Positions 43,464 to 52,795 are shown, counted from the first letter of the stretch. The stretch is DNA of 64,000 nucleotides from Acinetobacter sp. ANC 3929 (GCF_000369405.1 NZ_KB849998.1:479969-543968); one strand, 5' to 3'. Notes: generated from the sequence alone by a model not told the origin. Translations and numbers: made by a program.

Positions 43464-44723
43464 CTAAGCTGGAATTTCTTTTTGATTCGCAGCAACAGGA
43501 CTATTCCCAATCTGCCACACATATGGCAAAGGCGTTTGATTGACTTCCCAATCTCCAATCACTTTCTGTTTATAGACCAACGGATTGTGTGATGCGACCA
43601 CACGAGCATTGCGCCAAAAACGGTCCAACTGCTTGTCGGTGGTACTGGCCGATGCACCCAAGGCATTAAACAGCTCGCTACTCAAATTCAATACCAACTC
43701 CGCAATCACCACCTGCCCCTGCGCGGATACCAACTCAGCACGGTCATTGGCCTCTAACTCGGCTTGTTCATCATTCTGAAAATGTTGTAAATAAGCAGTA
43801 TCTAAAGCTTCTGCTGTACTCAGTGCGATACTTTGAGCCGCATAAGCCTGTGCAGAAGCTTTGCCAATCACTTGCAGGATTTGTGCATCTTCACGTACCA
43901 GACTGGCATTACCATGACTATAGATACGAGTCCGCTGACGCACTTCCTGCTTAAAGGTCTCCACTGCACTTTGTGCAATACCCGCTAAAGTCGCTAGATG
44001 CACCACCTGATAAAATGCAGTTTGATATTTAAATCGGTTTTCAAAGACTAAAATGTGATCTCGACTAATCTCAACATTGTTTATGGTCAAACTCCCGCTG
44101 CCCGTAGTTTTTTGCCCAAACCCATCCCAATCATCCACAATATCAATACCTTCTGCTTGAGTAGATACCGCAGCAATCACATGCTGATTGGTGGTCTCAT
44201 CCAAAGCGAAGAGATCAATCCAGTCTGCGAAAATCGTGCCTGTGGAGTAATATTTCTGACCATTCACACGTAATTTTCCATCTTGTGCTGCCGTCACTCG
44301 GGTCACGACATCCCCGATTTCGACTTGACCAATTTCAGTCCATGCATTACCAACAATTTCCCCACGTACAAATCGTTCAAACCATAAGGTCTGAGGTTCA
44401 GTTTTGTGTGCATTTAAACGATCTTCGACAAAGGCAAAATGACCGCGTAATGCCTGCACCACATTGGAATCGGCTTGAGCAAGTTCAATCAACAACTGAA
44501 ATAATTGCTTTTGCGAAACACCATCACCACCAAAAGCGGCAGGGACACGTACGGCACCAAAACCAGCCTGCTTTAGCCATTGAATGGGCTCATAAGGTAA
44601 AATTCTATGCTTTTCACGGGTTAACGCACCCTCTGCAATACGCACAAAGATCGGACGAAACTTAGCCACCACCTGCTCATAATGTGCACCCAAGGAAAGA
44701 TTTTGATTGCTTTGAATGGTCAT
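43464..44723 (-). CDS. SfnB-like flavin-dependent sulfur-acquisition monooxygenase (second gene)
   Basis: This 418-residue protein has the acyl-CoA-dehydrogenase fold (N-terminal helices, middle beta domain near residues 125-225, C-terminal helices). It belongs to the group with SfnB and DszC that uses reduced flavin to oxidise sulfur compounds. Markers are GQKYYSTGTIFADWIDLFA and DDWDGFGQKTTGSGS. The start is the ATG at 44723 (MTIQSNQN), with CAGGAG seven bases upstream; the frame extends further but without a ribosome site. It is 13 bp downstream of a paralogue and belongs to the same operon. Confidence 0.83.
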   Translation of the reverse strand: MTIQSNQNLSLGAHYEQVVAKFRPIFVRIAEGALTREKHRILPYEPIQWLKQAGFGAVRVPAAFGGDGVSQKQLFQLLIELAQADSNVVQALRGHFAFVEDRLNAHKTEPQTLWFERFVRGEIVGNAWTEIGQVEIGDVVTRVTAAQDGKLRVNGQKYYSTGTIFADWIDLFALDETTNQHVIAAVSTQAEGIDIVDDWDGFGQKTTGSGSLTINNVEISRDHILVFENRFKYQTAFYQVVHLATLAGIAQSAVETFKQEVRQRTRIYSHGNASLVREDAQILQVIGKASAQAYAAQSIALSTAEALDTAYLQHFQNDEQAELEANDRAELVSAQGQVVIAELVLNLSSELFNALGASASTTDKQLDRFWRNARVVASHNPLVYKQKVIGDWEVNQTPLPYVWQIGNSPVAANQKEIPA

Positions 44724-44736
44724 AATACGCTCCTGC

Positions 44737-45987
44737 TTAGCTCCACGCATGACGTGGGAGTGCCACACCATTCAAATAATAATTACCAACAAGATTGTAT
44801 TTCCAGCGTACAGGATCATGCAGCGTATGTGTCCGAGCATTCCGCCAGTGTCGATCCAGATTCAACTCGGATAAGGTTGAACGGGTGCCAGACAGCTCAA
44901 ATAATTTATTGGCAGCCAGTAATGCAATTTCAGTGGTCAGTACCTTAGATTCAGCAGTAATCAACGTTGCTTCGGCTACGGTGTCCTCAGTGGGATTTGC
45001 TAAAGCACGATCAATCGCCTCGCCCGCCAAAGCTAGAACCGCCTCCGCAGCATGCAGTTTAATTTTCAGCTCACCGATATTACTAATCGTATAGGGATCG
45101 TCAGAGGCTTGTTCCACACCTGAATCAATCCAGGGACGTGCATATTCACGGACATAGCGAATGGTTTCCTCAATTGCCCCACGTGCTATACCTGCATCGA
45201 CAGCTGACTGAATAATTTGCGAAATTGCACCTGCTGCTGTTGGACGTTCAAAAGCCTGATGAATCGGGACCACATATTTTAAATCGACTCGAACATGATC
45301 AAGCTGCACGCTGCCACTGGCCGTTGTACGCTGACCAAAACTGCTCCAGTCATTTACAATAGTCAATCCAGGCGTATGTTGTGGCACCAGTGCAGCAAAT
45401 ACTTTTGCATCATCACTGACCGCAACTACAGGAATCCAATGTGCCAATAAAGCCCCCGTGGCAAAGAATTTCTGACCGCTAATCACCGCGTAATCATCTT
45501 TGAATTCAATTTTGGTGGTCAAATCCGCAACTGTTTTTGAGTTCTTTTCAGAAAATGCATTGCCTAAGCGCTTGCCTGCCAATACTTGTGCAAAAAAGAA
45601 TTGCTGTTGTTCCAATGAAGCGTCCAAACGGATATGTTCTAAAAAGGCCCAATGATTTTGTGCAATTTGCCCCAGAGATGAATCTGCACTGGAAATGATC
45701 GTCACGACCTCAGCCAGGGTTTTATAACTTACCCCTGCACCACCAAACTGTTTCGGGATATTAATCCCCCAAAGACCTGAGGCAGAATATTGCTGAATTT
45801 CTTGCAATGGCAGTTTCCGCTCATGGTCACGCTTAGCAGCCTCTTTGGCAAAACTAGCTGCTAAGCTATGTGCCACAGCGAGAGCTTCCTGATCTGAAAC
45901 AATCACATGTGCTGGCGTATTATTTAAGTAAAAATCTTGGGGTATACTCTGTGCATCTTCCAGTTTAATTTCTATTTTCGAAGTCAT
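44737..45987 (-). CDS. SfnB-like flavin-dependent sulfur-acquisition monooxygenase (first gene)
   Basis: This 416-residue paralogue of the next gene has the same acyl-CoA-dehydrogenase-like domains. ISGQKFFATGALLAHW and VNDWSSFGQRTTASGSV are the counterparts of the motifs in the second gene. From memory it resembles the SfnB family of dimethyl-sulfone/sulfonate utilisation. It opens the operon and diverges from an LLM-class monooxygenase (46342). Together the three suggest use of organosulfur compounds when sulfate is short; that physiological role is inference. Confidence 0.85.
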   Translation of the reverse strand: MTSKIEIKLEDAQSIPQDFYLNNTPAHVIVSDQEALAVAHSLAASFAKEAAKRDHERKLPLQEIQQYSASGLWGINIPKQFGGAGVSYKTLAEVVTIISSADSSLGQIAQNHWAFLEHIRLDASLEQQQFFFAQVLAGKRLGNAFSEKNSKTVADLTTKIEFKDDYAVISGQKFFATGALLAHWIPVVAVSDDAKVFAALVPQHTPGLTIVNDWSSFGQRTTASGSVQLDHVRVDLKYVVPIHQAFERPTAAGAISQIIQSAVDAGIARGAIEETIRYVREYARPWIDSGVEQASDDPYTISNIGELKIKLHAAEAVLALAGEAIDRALANPTEDTVAEATLITAESKVLTTEIALLAANKLFELSGTRSTLSELNLDRHWRNARTHTLHDPVRWKYNLVGNYYLNGVALPRHAWS

Positions 45988-46341
45988 TATAAATACTCAT
46001 TTCTTAGTTTTAAAACAAACTAGCACTATTTTCATTGCATATTTATAAGTTAATTTTAGAAACAAATCTTTTTATTTAAAATGAAGTCGACCCACCACCT
46101 GTTTTTAAAAACATTCATTTAAAATCAAGTAAAAACTACGTTTACAACATTAACGTCTAATTCAGCACATGCATTCCAAGAAAACAAAATAACGTTTTGA
46201 ATTTAATCAAAAAAGAATAATAAAAACCGAAGTCAGACATACTCTTGAATATATTCATGATAAACATTGATTTTTTTATGATTAATAAATTAGATATTTT
46301 TTCATTAATATTTATAAAAATCTTTCATTTAGTAAAGAGTC
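45988..46341. other. Divergent promoter region of the organosulfur cluster
   Basis: These 354 very AT-rich bases hold no gene. I looked for the GG/GC spacing of a sigma-54 promoter, which drives sfn genes in pseudomonads, and saw none. No clear dyad is visible. Confidence 0.45.
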
Positions 46342-47742
46342 ATGACCAAGAAAATTAGATTTAATGCCTTTGAGATGAATTGTATTGCGCATCAATCCCC
46401 TGGATTGTGGCGGCATCCGCTTGATCGTTCTACCGAATATAAAGACCTCGAATATTGGACTGATTTGGCAAAAATTTTAGAGCGTGGCAAGTTTGATGGC
46501 GTTTTTATTGCAGATGTTTTAGGGATTTATGATGTTTATCATCAATCCGCAGAACATGCCCTTACTGGCGCAGTCCAAGTTCCCGTCAACGATCCTTTGC
46601 AAATCGTGCCTGCCATGGCAGCTGTCACCAAACACTTAGGCTTTGGACTTACCACCTCCATTTCTTTTGAACATCCCTATCCCTTTGCACGACGGATGAG
46701 TACCTTGGACCATTTAACCAAAGGCCGGATTGGTTGGAATATTGTGACTTCATACTTGGAGAGTGGTTCAAAAAATTTGGGACTCAAAACACAAGTCAAC
46801 CATGATCAACGCTATGATATTGCTGATGAGTATCTCGAGGTTCTCTACAAACTTTGGGAAGGTTCCTGGGAGCAGGATGCGGTTTTGCGTGATAAAGAAC
46901 GAGGGATTTTTGCAGATCATCGCAAAGTTCATCCCATCAACCATCAAGGTCAATATTTCAGTGTTCCTGGCATCCACATTTGTGAGCCCTCCCCACAACG
47001 CACCCCTGTGCTTTATCAAGCAGGTGCATCCAATCGTGGACAGTTATTTGCCAGCCAAAATGCAGAATGTGTATTTATTTCAGCACCGACCAAAGCAGCT
47101 GTGAAAAAACTGGTGCAAGGTATTCGTTCTAAACTGATTGAGCAAGGCAAAGACCCATATTCAATTTTGATCTATACCATGCTATCGATCGTGGTCGATG
47201 AAAGCGATGCAAAAGCTCAGGAAAAATTCAAAGACTATCAAAACTACGCCAGTTATCACGGCGGCTTAACGTTGGCATCAGGTTGGTCAGGTGTCGACTT
47301 CTCGCAATTCCATGCAGAAGACAAAGTTGAATATATTCATACCGATGCGATTCAATCGATGCTCGACTCTTATGTAAAAGCCGATCCGAATCGTATTTGG
47401 ACCATTGAAGAGATTGCTAAATTTATTAGTATTGGCGGCAATGGTCCAATCTTGGTGGGCTCAGCTGCGACTGTAGCCGATCAGCTACAAGCATGGACAG
47501 AAGAAACCGATATTGATGGCTTTAACTTGGCCTATATCTTGGCACATCAGACTTTTGAGGATGTGGTGGAATATTTGGTACCAGAACTTCAGCAACGTGG
47601 GGTATATCAAACTGACTATACTGAAGGAACCTTACGCGAAAAACTGTTTGGACAAGGCCCTCTTCTGACAGAACAGCATCGCGGTGCACACTATCGCTAT
47701 CATTCAACGACAAAGGCCGTCAATAATCCAGAACTCGCTTAG
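46342..47742 (+). CDS. LLM-class flavin-dependent monooxygenase (NtaA/SnaA/DszA family)
   Basis: This 466-residue FMNH2-dependent oxygenase has a bacterial-luciferase-like TIM barrel. The NtaA/SnaA/DszA signatures are present: RFNAFEMNCIAHQSPGLWRH at the start, TSISFEHPYPFARRMSTLDH, GRIGWNIVTSYLESGSKNLG and VLYQAGASNRGQ. Family members oxidise nitrilotriacetate, dibenzothiophene sulfone and other sulfones; the substrate here is not readable. The two SfnB-like genes opposite suggest an organosulfur substrate. A flavin reductase partner is not in the immediate neighbourhood. Confidence 0.88.
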   Translation: MTKKIRFNAFEMNCIAHQSPGLWRHPLDRSTEYKDLEYWTDLAKILERGKFDGVFIADVLGIYDVYHQSAEHALTGAVQVPVNDPLQIVPAMAAVTKHLGFGLTTSISFEHPYPFARRMSTLDHLTKGRIGWNIVTSYLESGSKNLGLKTQVNHDQRYDIADEYLEVLYKLWEGSWEQDAVLRDKERGIFADHRKVHPINHQGQYFSVPGIHICEPSPQRTPVLYQAGASNRGQLFASQNAECVFISAPTKAAVKKLVQGIRSKLIEQGKDPYSILIYTMLSIVVDESDAKAQEKFKDYQNYASYHGGLTLASGWSGVDFSQFHAEDKVEYIHTDAIQSMLDSYVKADPNRIWTIEEIAKFISIGGNGPILVGSAATVADQLQAWTEETDIDGFNLAYILAHQTFEDVVEYLVPELQQRGVYQTDYTEGTLREKLFGQGPLLTEQHRGAHYRYHSTTKAVNNPELA

Positions 47743-47759
47743 TGTTACCAAGCGAGTTC
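47731..47759 (+). terminator. Hairpin overlapping the end of the LLM monooxygenase gene
   Basis: GAACTCGCTT and AAGCGAGTTC form a perfect 10-bp stem with a 9-base loop, and the stop codon sits in the loop region. There is no T-run, so this may be a weak terminator or a stabilising structure. Confidence 0.5.
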
Positions 47760-47768
47760 TGAACAATC

Positions 47769-48164
47769 TTAGTCTTGATACATCGGTTTATTGTCATTTA
47801 GGGCAATCAGACCACGAATAGCACGATAGACAATCCAGATCCATGCACCAAAGATCACGGCAAACGCAAAAGTGGTTGCAGACACGGCCACACCTGCAAA
47901 GGCCGTGCCGTTATCGCCAGTAAAGAACAGGAACGAGAACGGTATAAAAGCAATAATATTCCAAGCCAGATACCACCAAAAGGTGCGAATTTGCCAAGTA
48001 AAGTGACTTTCAAAAATCGAACCTTGCACATCACTGCGTTTTACATAGTTGACGATTAAAGCAATGATTGCCAACAGACCACCAGTAAAAATCGCAATGA
48101 TATAAAGCACATAAAGAACCAAAGTCAAAGTACGGTTTGGATCTTGATCAACGGAATAATTCAT
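47769..48164 (-). CDS. DUF4870/Tic20-like membrane protein
   Basis: This 131-residue protein has three hydrophobic helices. The pattern of a membrane hairpin followed by FESHFTWQIRTFWWYLAWN and a C-terminal RAIRGLIALNDNKPMYQD fits small DUF4870-type proteins. It may belong to a short operon with the upstream cold-shock/DUF1294 gene (32-bp gap). The function is unknown. Confidence 0.8.
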   Translation of the reverse strand: MNYSVDQDPNRTLTLVLYVLYIIAIFTGGLLAIIALIVNYVKRSDVQGSIFESHFTWQIRTFWWYLAWNIIAFIPFSFLFFTGDNGTAFAGVAVSATTFAFAVIFGAWIWIVYRAIRGLIALNDNKPMYQD

Positions 48165-48196
48165 TTTTATTTATCTCCCAAAACAAAGCTCCACGA

Positions 48197-48814
48197 TCAA
48201 TAGAACACATTGAGTGGAGAAATTAACCAACATATCAACAATATATGGAAGACTATGGTACAGAAATAAATCTTACGAAACGGTTGTTTTTGTGTTTTAT
48301 GTCTCAGTTTTTGCTGAGCAAGCCAACCAGCACACCATCCACCAAGTGAATCTACGATATGCAAGGTCTGTTCTGGAATACGTCGATTACCTAATTGTGC
48401 CGCTTCTTTGTCTTGCGCATAGAGCCAATAACTCAACACATTCATCAAGCTGACAAATAACAAGGTATACGGCGGTAACACTTTGCTAAAGCTTGCGATC
48501 ACCATAAAGACAATATAAATGACAATCACAATTTGCATGGCTGACCAAGGTTTAGAAGCCGTCGTTTTCTCTACTTTAGCTTTATGTTCAAAGACTTGAG
48601 AGGCTTTTAAATAGACCACTTGCTGGGCGCGATAACGACCGCGCTCATCCAGAATCACCACATATTCCAGCGCACAACCCACCAATGGTCGTGGGCCTGT
48701 GCGAGCAAAGTCTTTAATGTGAATAAAGACACGATCTTTTTGTGTGTCATTGGGCTGGATAAATCCATAGCCTTTATCATCGAACCATTCAACTAAACGA
48801 CCTTGATCTCGCAT
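48197..48814 (-). CDS. Cold-shock domain fused to DUF1294 membrane domain
   Basis: The 205 residues carry an N-terminal cold-shock-like fold (GRLVEWFDDKGYGFIQPND, with the RNP1-type GYGFI, residues 5-60). A linker follows, then three or four membrane helices with the DUF1294 signature (YALYA-like WLYAQDKEAAQLGNRRIPE and a further GGW). The arrangement suggests a membrane-tethered nucleic-acid-binding protein. TTAGGAAAGAGTC precedes the ATG. The function is not established. Confidence 0.83.
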   Translation of the reverse strand: MRDQGRLVEWFDDKGYGFIQPNDTQKDRVFIHIKDFARTGPRPLVGCALEYVVILDERGRYRAQQVVYLKASQVFEHKAKVEKTTASKPWSAMQIVIVIYIVFMVIASFSKVLPPYTLLFVSLMNVLSYWLYAQDKEAAQLGNRRIPEQTLHIVDSLGGWCAGWLAQQKLRHKTQKQPFRKIYFCTIVFHILLICWLISPLNVFY

Positions 48815-48823
48815 GACTCTTTC

Positions 48824-49774
48824 CTAAGCTGTGATTCGTTGTAAACGGTCTTGCAACATCATGCGCATTTCCAGAGGATCTTTTTGCAAAATGTCATCGC
48901 CTGTACGACCTTGCTCGGCATTTTTCTGTGCCACCTGTAAACGCATACTCCAGAAACGGCAAGCTGCCATGGCCAAGAAAATATTCAAGCAAGCCAATTC
49001 ATCTGCGGTCAGCGTACGAATACGTTGATACGCTGCGAGGAACGCATCTGCTTTCGCTTGATCTAAATACGCTTGTGGATAGGCGGTACAAAAGTCATTG
49101 ATACTAATCGCGATATCAAACAACCATTCATCTTGATTTAATTCGTAAAAATCAAGAATGCCTTGCAGTTGATCACCTTCAAACAGCGTATTGTCTCTAA
49201 ATAAATCTGAATGAATAAAACCTGTAGGGCGATCTGGGTGCTGTTGCGTGATCTGTGCAAACTGCTGAAAAACCTGTGCCAGTAAAGCCTGATCTTCAGC
49301 ATTCATTTGTGGTTTAAGCTGATCGGCAACCTCTGACCAATATTCATGGTTCCGATTAAAATCACGTTCTAAAGGAAAACCTTGCAAGGCCAAATGCAAT
49401 TTTGCCTGTGCTTGGGCAATTGCCTGGATTTGTACAATCGTTGCATCTTCTGGATGCTCACCCATCAAGCGTGGCGCAATTTGTGCAGGTTTATCGGCAA
49501 TACTATGAATTGCCTGACCACTATGCTTTAACGGTACTGCCACAGGCACATCTGCCTCACCTAAACAGTCCAGTACAGGCACCAGTTCACCTGCCCCTTC
49601 AGCATCTAACTCTTCAAAAACTGTTAAAACATATTGTTTCTGTGATTGATCCACCAAAAAATAATTGGTGTTTTGAATACCGCCTTGGATTGGAATCAGG
49701 TCAATCACCGCTAAACCATAGGGCTCAGCAAAGGCTTGAACTTCTTCTAAACTCAACGGGGTATAAACCGACAT
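48824..49774 (-). CDS. thrB: Homoserine kinase (APH-fold, type II ThrB)
   Basis: This phosphorylates L-homoserine on the way to threonine. The 316-residue enzyme belongs to the aminoglycoside-phosphotransferase fold rather than the GHMP kinase fold of E. coli ThrB. QGGIQNTNYFL is the nucleotide loop, GFIHSDLFRDNTLF holds the catalytic Asp and Asn, and GILDFYE holds the metal Asp. The longer frame to 49828 is unlikely; the ATG at 49774 begins MSVYTPLS as in the family and follows CAGG. It diverges from hisF by about 100 bp. Confidence 0.9.
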   Translation of the reverse strand: MSVYTPLSLEEVQAFAEPYGLAVIDLIPIQGGIQNTNYFLVDQSQKQYVLTVFEELDAEGAGELVPVLDCLGEADVPVAVPLKHSGQAIHSIADKPAQIAPRLMGEHPEDATIVQIQAIAQAQAKLHLALQGFPLERDFNRNHEYWSEVADQLKPQMNAEDQALLAQVFQQFAQITQQHPDRPTGFIHSDLFRDNTLFEGDQLQGILDFYELNQDEWLFDIAISINDFCTAYPQAYLDQAKADAFLAAYQRIRTLTADELACLNIFLAMAACRFWSMRLQVAQKNAEQGRTGDDILQKDPLEMRMMLQDRLQRITA

Positions 49775-49875
49775 GGAAAACCTGCAAAAAATAGCTGTGA
49801 AGTTTGATAGAATACCTGTTCCCTCCATGAAGGTGTAGCACCCCTTTCTTTATTGGCGATTTTTTGGAAAATTTT

Positions 49876-50634
49876 ATGCTCGCAAAACGTATTATCCCTT
49901 GCTTAGATGTTGATAATGGTCGAGTCGTCAAAGGCGTTCAATTCCTTGATATTCGTGACGCAGGTGACCCTGTCGAAGTTGCCCGTCGTTATAACGAACA
50001 AGGTGCCGATGAAATTACCTTTTTAGATATTACTGCTACCCATCATGGACGCGACACCACTTACCGTACCGTAGAACGCATGGCAGAAAGCGTTTTTGTA
50101 CCCTTAACTGTGGGTGGTGGTGTCCGTAAAGTTGAAGATATCCGTTTACTACTCAATGCAGGTGCTGATAAAGTCAGTATCAACTCGGCTGCTGTATTTA
50201 CCCCTGAGTTTGTTCAGGAAGCCTCGCAACGCTTTGGTGCACAATGTATCGTCGTTGCGATCGATGCGAAAAAAACGGCCGAGAATAAGTGGGAAATTTT
50301 CACTCATGGCGGTCGTAAACCCACAGGGATTGATGCAATTGAGTGGGCGGTGAAAATGGCGGACTTCGGTGCTGGTGAATTGCTAATTACCAGTATGGAT
50401 GCTGACGGAACCAAAGCAGGTTATGACATTGCCTTGATGCGCCAGATCAATGATCGCGTCAACATTCCAACCATCGCATCAGGTGGCGTCGGCAATTTAC
50501 AACATTTGGCTGACGGAATTTTGAAAGGTGGTGCAGATGCTGTACTTGCCGCATCTATTTTCCACTTTGGTCAACATACCATTCCTGAAGCAAAACAATA
50601 TCTTGCAGCACAAGGTATTGAAATGCGTCTTTAA
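49876..50634 (+). CDS. hisF: Imidazole glycerol phosphate synthase, cyclase subunit
   Basis: This forms imidazole-glycerol phosphate and AICAR using ammonia from HisH. The 252-residue TIM barrel starts with [20 protein letters not shown], including the first catalytic Asp. The second Asp is in [15 protein letters not shown], and phosphate loops VGGGVRK and ASGGVGN are present. An in-frame ATG 12 bp earlier adds MENF but has a poorer context. A perfect terminator follows. It stands 8.3 kb from hisA. Confidence 0.97.
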   Translation: MLAKRIIPCLDVDNGRVVKGVQFLDIRDAGDPVEVARRYNEQGADEITFLDITATHHGRDTTYRTVERMAESVFVPLTVGGGVRKVEDIRLLLNAGADKVSINSAAVFTPEFVQEASQRFGAQCIVVAIDAKKTAENKWEIFTHGGRKPTGIDAIEWAVKMADFGAGELLITSMDADGTKAGYDIALMRQINDRVNIPTIASGGVGNLQHLADGILKGGADAVLAASIFHFGQHTIPEAKQYLAAQGIEMRL

Positions 50635-50647
50635 TTAGATGAGCAAT

Positions 50648-50675
50648 AAAAAACCTCTCAAGTGAGAGGTTTTTT
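50648..50675 (+). terminator. Intrinsic terminator of hisF
   Basis: A 12-bp perfect stem (AAAAAACCTCTC / GAGAGGTTTTTT) with the loop AAGT. Confidence 0.9.
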
Positions 50676-50699
50676 ATTTAAAAATGGCGAGATACAGAT

Positions 50700-50727
50700 A
50701 AAAAAAATACCTTGCTGAGCAAGGTAT
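50700..50727 (-). terminator. Probable terminator of the hydroxylase-like gene
   Basis: On the minus strand ATACCTTGC-TCA-GCAAGGTAT is followed by eight Ts. It lies 216 bp past the stop at 50943. Confidence 0.75.
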
Positions 50728-50835
50728 GGAAACTGCGTTATACAACGCTAGAGGGTAAGCACAATATCATTATTTTGAACAAATTCTGAGCATCCAAAAT
50801 GCTTGAGCTAAATTAGCGAGAAAATGAGTAAAGAT

Positions 50836-50906
50836 ATTGACATTAAAAACCAATTTTATTGACAATTCACGACATAGGTCTATTTTTATCGTCATGATTT
50901 GTCAAT
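50836..50906. promoter_or_regulatory. Orphan cluster of AraC-type sites downstream of the hydroxylase
   Basis: ATTGAC occurs at 50836 and 50858, 22 bp apart. The second is extended to ATTGACAATTCACGACA. An inverted copy (ATTGACAAATCATGACG on the minus strand, 50906-50890) follows. The same 22-bp spaced pair stands before the AraC gene at 51655-51693. No gene starts here. Confidence 0.5.
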
Positions 50907-50942
50907 AAAAAACATGCTGTCCTCTGTTATTGGCGTTTAAAT

Positions 50943-51596
50943 TCAAGCCACCGATTCTTGTGCTTGTTTTTGCTGTTGCTCAAGCACGGCCGTCTCGACC
51001 AATTTTGGTTTTTGCTCTACCCATTTTGCAGGAAACACCGACTCAATCGCTTGCGTCAACGCTTTAGACAAAGCCACAGGTAAAGGAAGACCCAATGGAT
51101 TGGCCTCTTTTAAATCCGCAGAAGACACCACGCGGGTACCCATCACATAATCAAACCATGGACGCGTCACACACCAGTTGGCATCTTGGTTTGAATTCAT
51201 ATGATGATCATAATGCCAAGGAATGGTTCGTTTTGCCCAATCTGGTTCTAAGTGTGCACGACGATGTACATAATAATAGTTGCCTGCACTATACAGTGCT
51301 GCCAAAGACATGCCTTTTGAAATTGGATAAAACGCCACACTGGCAACGCCTGCCACCACAGCCAATGACATGATTTCATTACGTGTCCGCCAATGCTCCA
51401 CACCTTCAACATAGCAATCATCTGAAAATTGTTGCTTACGCACCTCACGGTGGTGTGCCCAATGGGACTCCATGCTTTTGGGCACAGGGCTATAACGTGG
51501 CTGCCCAGGGCGATGTACCCCATGCAAAATGTATTTATGTGCAAACCATTCAAATGCATTTGCAACAGCCAAGCCTGCGATAAAACCCTTAATCAT
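50943..51596 (-). CDS. Sterol-desaturase/fatty-acid-hydroxylase superfamily membrane protein
   Basis: This 217-residue protein has the superfamily's histidine clusters for a di-iron centre: AHKYILHG, ESHWAHHREV, YYYVHRRAHLE and PWHYDHHMNSNQ. Membrane helices lie near the N-terminus and around residues 77-110. Such enzymes hydroxylate or desaturate lipids, but the substrate is unknown. The start is the ATG at 51596 with GGAG six bases upstream; the longer frame includes the promoter region. It diverges from an AraC regulator that probably controls it. Confidence 0.84.
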   Translation of the reverse strand: MIKGFIAGLAVANAFEWFAHKYILHGVHRPGQPRYSPVPKSMESHWAHHREVRKQQFSDDCYVEGVEHWRTRNEIMSLAVVAGVASVAFYPISKGMSLAALYSAGNYYYVHRRAHLEPDWAKRTIPWHYDHHMNSNQDANWCVTRPWFDYVMGTRVVSSADLKEANPLGLPLPVALSKALTQAIESVFPAKWVEQKPKLVETAVLEQQQKQAQESVA

Positions 51597-51654
51597 GGTT
51601 TTCTCCAAATGTTTCCTTATTTTTATTAAAGATATAAATTTTTGTAGGCGAAGT

Positions 51655-51693
51655 ATTGACGATACGATATATTTATATTGACAAAACACGACA
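51655..51693. promoter_or_regulatory. Tandem AraC-type sites in the hydroxylase/regulator divergent region
   Basis: ATTGACGATACGAT (51655) and ATTGACAAAACACGACA (51677) are direct repeats exactly 22 bp apart, two helical turns, as AraC proteins prefer. They lie 59 bp from the hydroxylase start and about 20 bp before the regulator start. A near-copy of the array is at 50836-50906. Confidence 0.6.
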
Positions 51694-51711
51694 AAACAAG
51701 AGGTGGACAGG

Positions 51712-52719
51712 ATGTCACAACTCAAGAACTATACTGGCTCTGTTTTTGGGGGATTGGGGCATTTATTAAAGGCTTATTGCGAAGCAGAAAATATTGCTAT
51801 TCCGGAACAATTACAACAAGTTCAAAACCTCGAACGGTTTGATTATGTGATTTGGCGTGACCTACTGGAAGACCTCAATCGTCTGCATCCCAAAGCAGGT
51901 TTGGGCTTGCAAATTGCAGCCTACGTACAGCCCAAGCATCTTGGCATTATTGCTTATCTGGCTTTGTCTTGCGAAAATCTAGGCGAGGCTTTGGCGCGCT
52001 ATCATGACTTTCATCGACTGATTTATGATGGCAGTCCCTTGGTGGTGGAGTTAAATCATCCCTATGGTTCCATTCGCTGGGAAGCACCTGAACCGCATCC
52101 GACTCAACTGACCGATGAAATTGCGATTGCGCTGATGGTGCAGTTTCTTAAACTGTTTATGTCGGGTGACAGCATTCATTTACATGAAGTACATTTTGTG
52201 AATCCTGCACCTAAAAACATCAGTATTTATGAGCAGTATTTCCATTGTAAAGTCCGTTTTGAACAGCCTAAAACCCAACTCCTGATCCCCGTCAGTGAAG
52301 CCTTTAAACCGCTGCGAACTGGCGATCACACCTTACAGCAATTGCTATTACAGCAAGCCCAAGCCTTGCTGGATAAATTGCCCAATTCAACCCAACTGGA
52401 TCAACGCCTGCAACATGCCATCTTGACCGGACTACAAAAAAACCAATATCAAATCGATTTTATTGCAGAAAAACTAGGGCTTTCTGTGCGTCAACTACAA
52501 CGCCATTTACAACAGCAAAACACCACATTTCAGGAACGGGTGCAGCAAGTTCGCTTTATGTTGGCAACAGAATATTTAAAAGATCCACATCTCAGTTTGC
52601 AAGAAATTGCCCTGCTGCTTTGTTATTCTGAACAAAGCGCTTTTCAGCGGGCTTTTAAGATCTGGACAGGCCAAACCCCACAACAGTGGCGGAACAACAA
52701 CATAACTTACAATTCTTAA
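51712..52719 (+). CDS. AraC-family regulator with arabinose-binding-like N-terminal domain
   Basis: This 335-residue regulator has an N-terminal ligand domain of the OruR/ArgR type (residues 1-190, GLGLQIAAYVQPKHLGIIAY). A C-terminal AraC double helix-turn-helix lies near residues 235-335 (IDFIAEKLGLSVRQLQRHLQ and LSLQEIALLLCYSEQSAFQR). The ATG at 51712 follows GAGGTGGACAGG; the earlier GTG is closer to that ribosome site than it should be. It probably controls the divergent hydroxylase and itself through the ATTGAC repeats. Confidence 0.87.
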   Translation: MSQLKNYTGSVFGGLGHLLKAYCEAENIAIPEQLQQVQNLERFDYVIWRDLLEDLNRLHPKAGLGLQIAAYVQPKHLGIIAYLALSCENLGEALARYHDFHRLIYDGSPLVVELNHPYGSIRWEAPEPHPTQLTDEIAIALMVQFLKLFMSGDSIHLHEVHFVNPAPKNISIYEQYFHCKVRFEQPKTQLLIPVSEAFKPLRTGDHTLQQLLLQQAQALLDKLPNSTQLDQRLQHAILTGLQKNQYQIDFIAEKLGLSVRQLQRHLQQQNTTFQERVQQVRFMLATEYLKDPHLSLQEIALLLCYSEQSAFQRAFKIWTGQTPQQWRNNNITYNS

Positions 52720-52795
52720 TAAAAATACTGAGGAACTAACGGTTTCACAACTGACCCGTTTCATTGCTCGTTTTATATAAGAGCCTATATACCTA

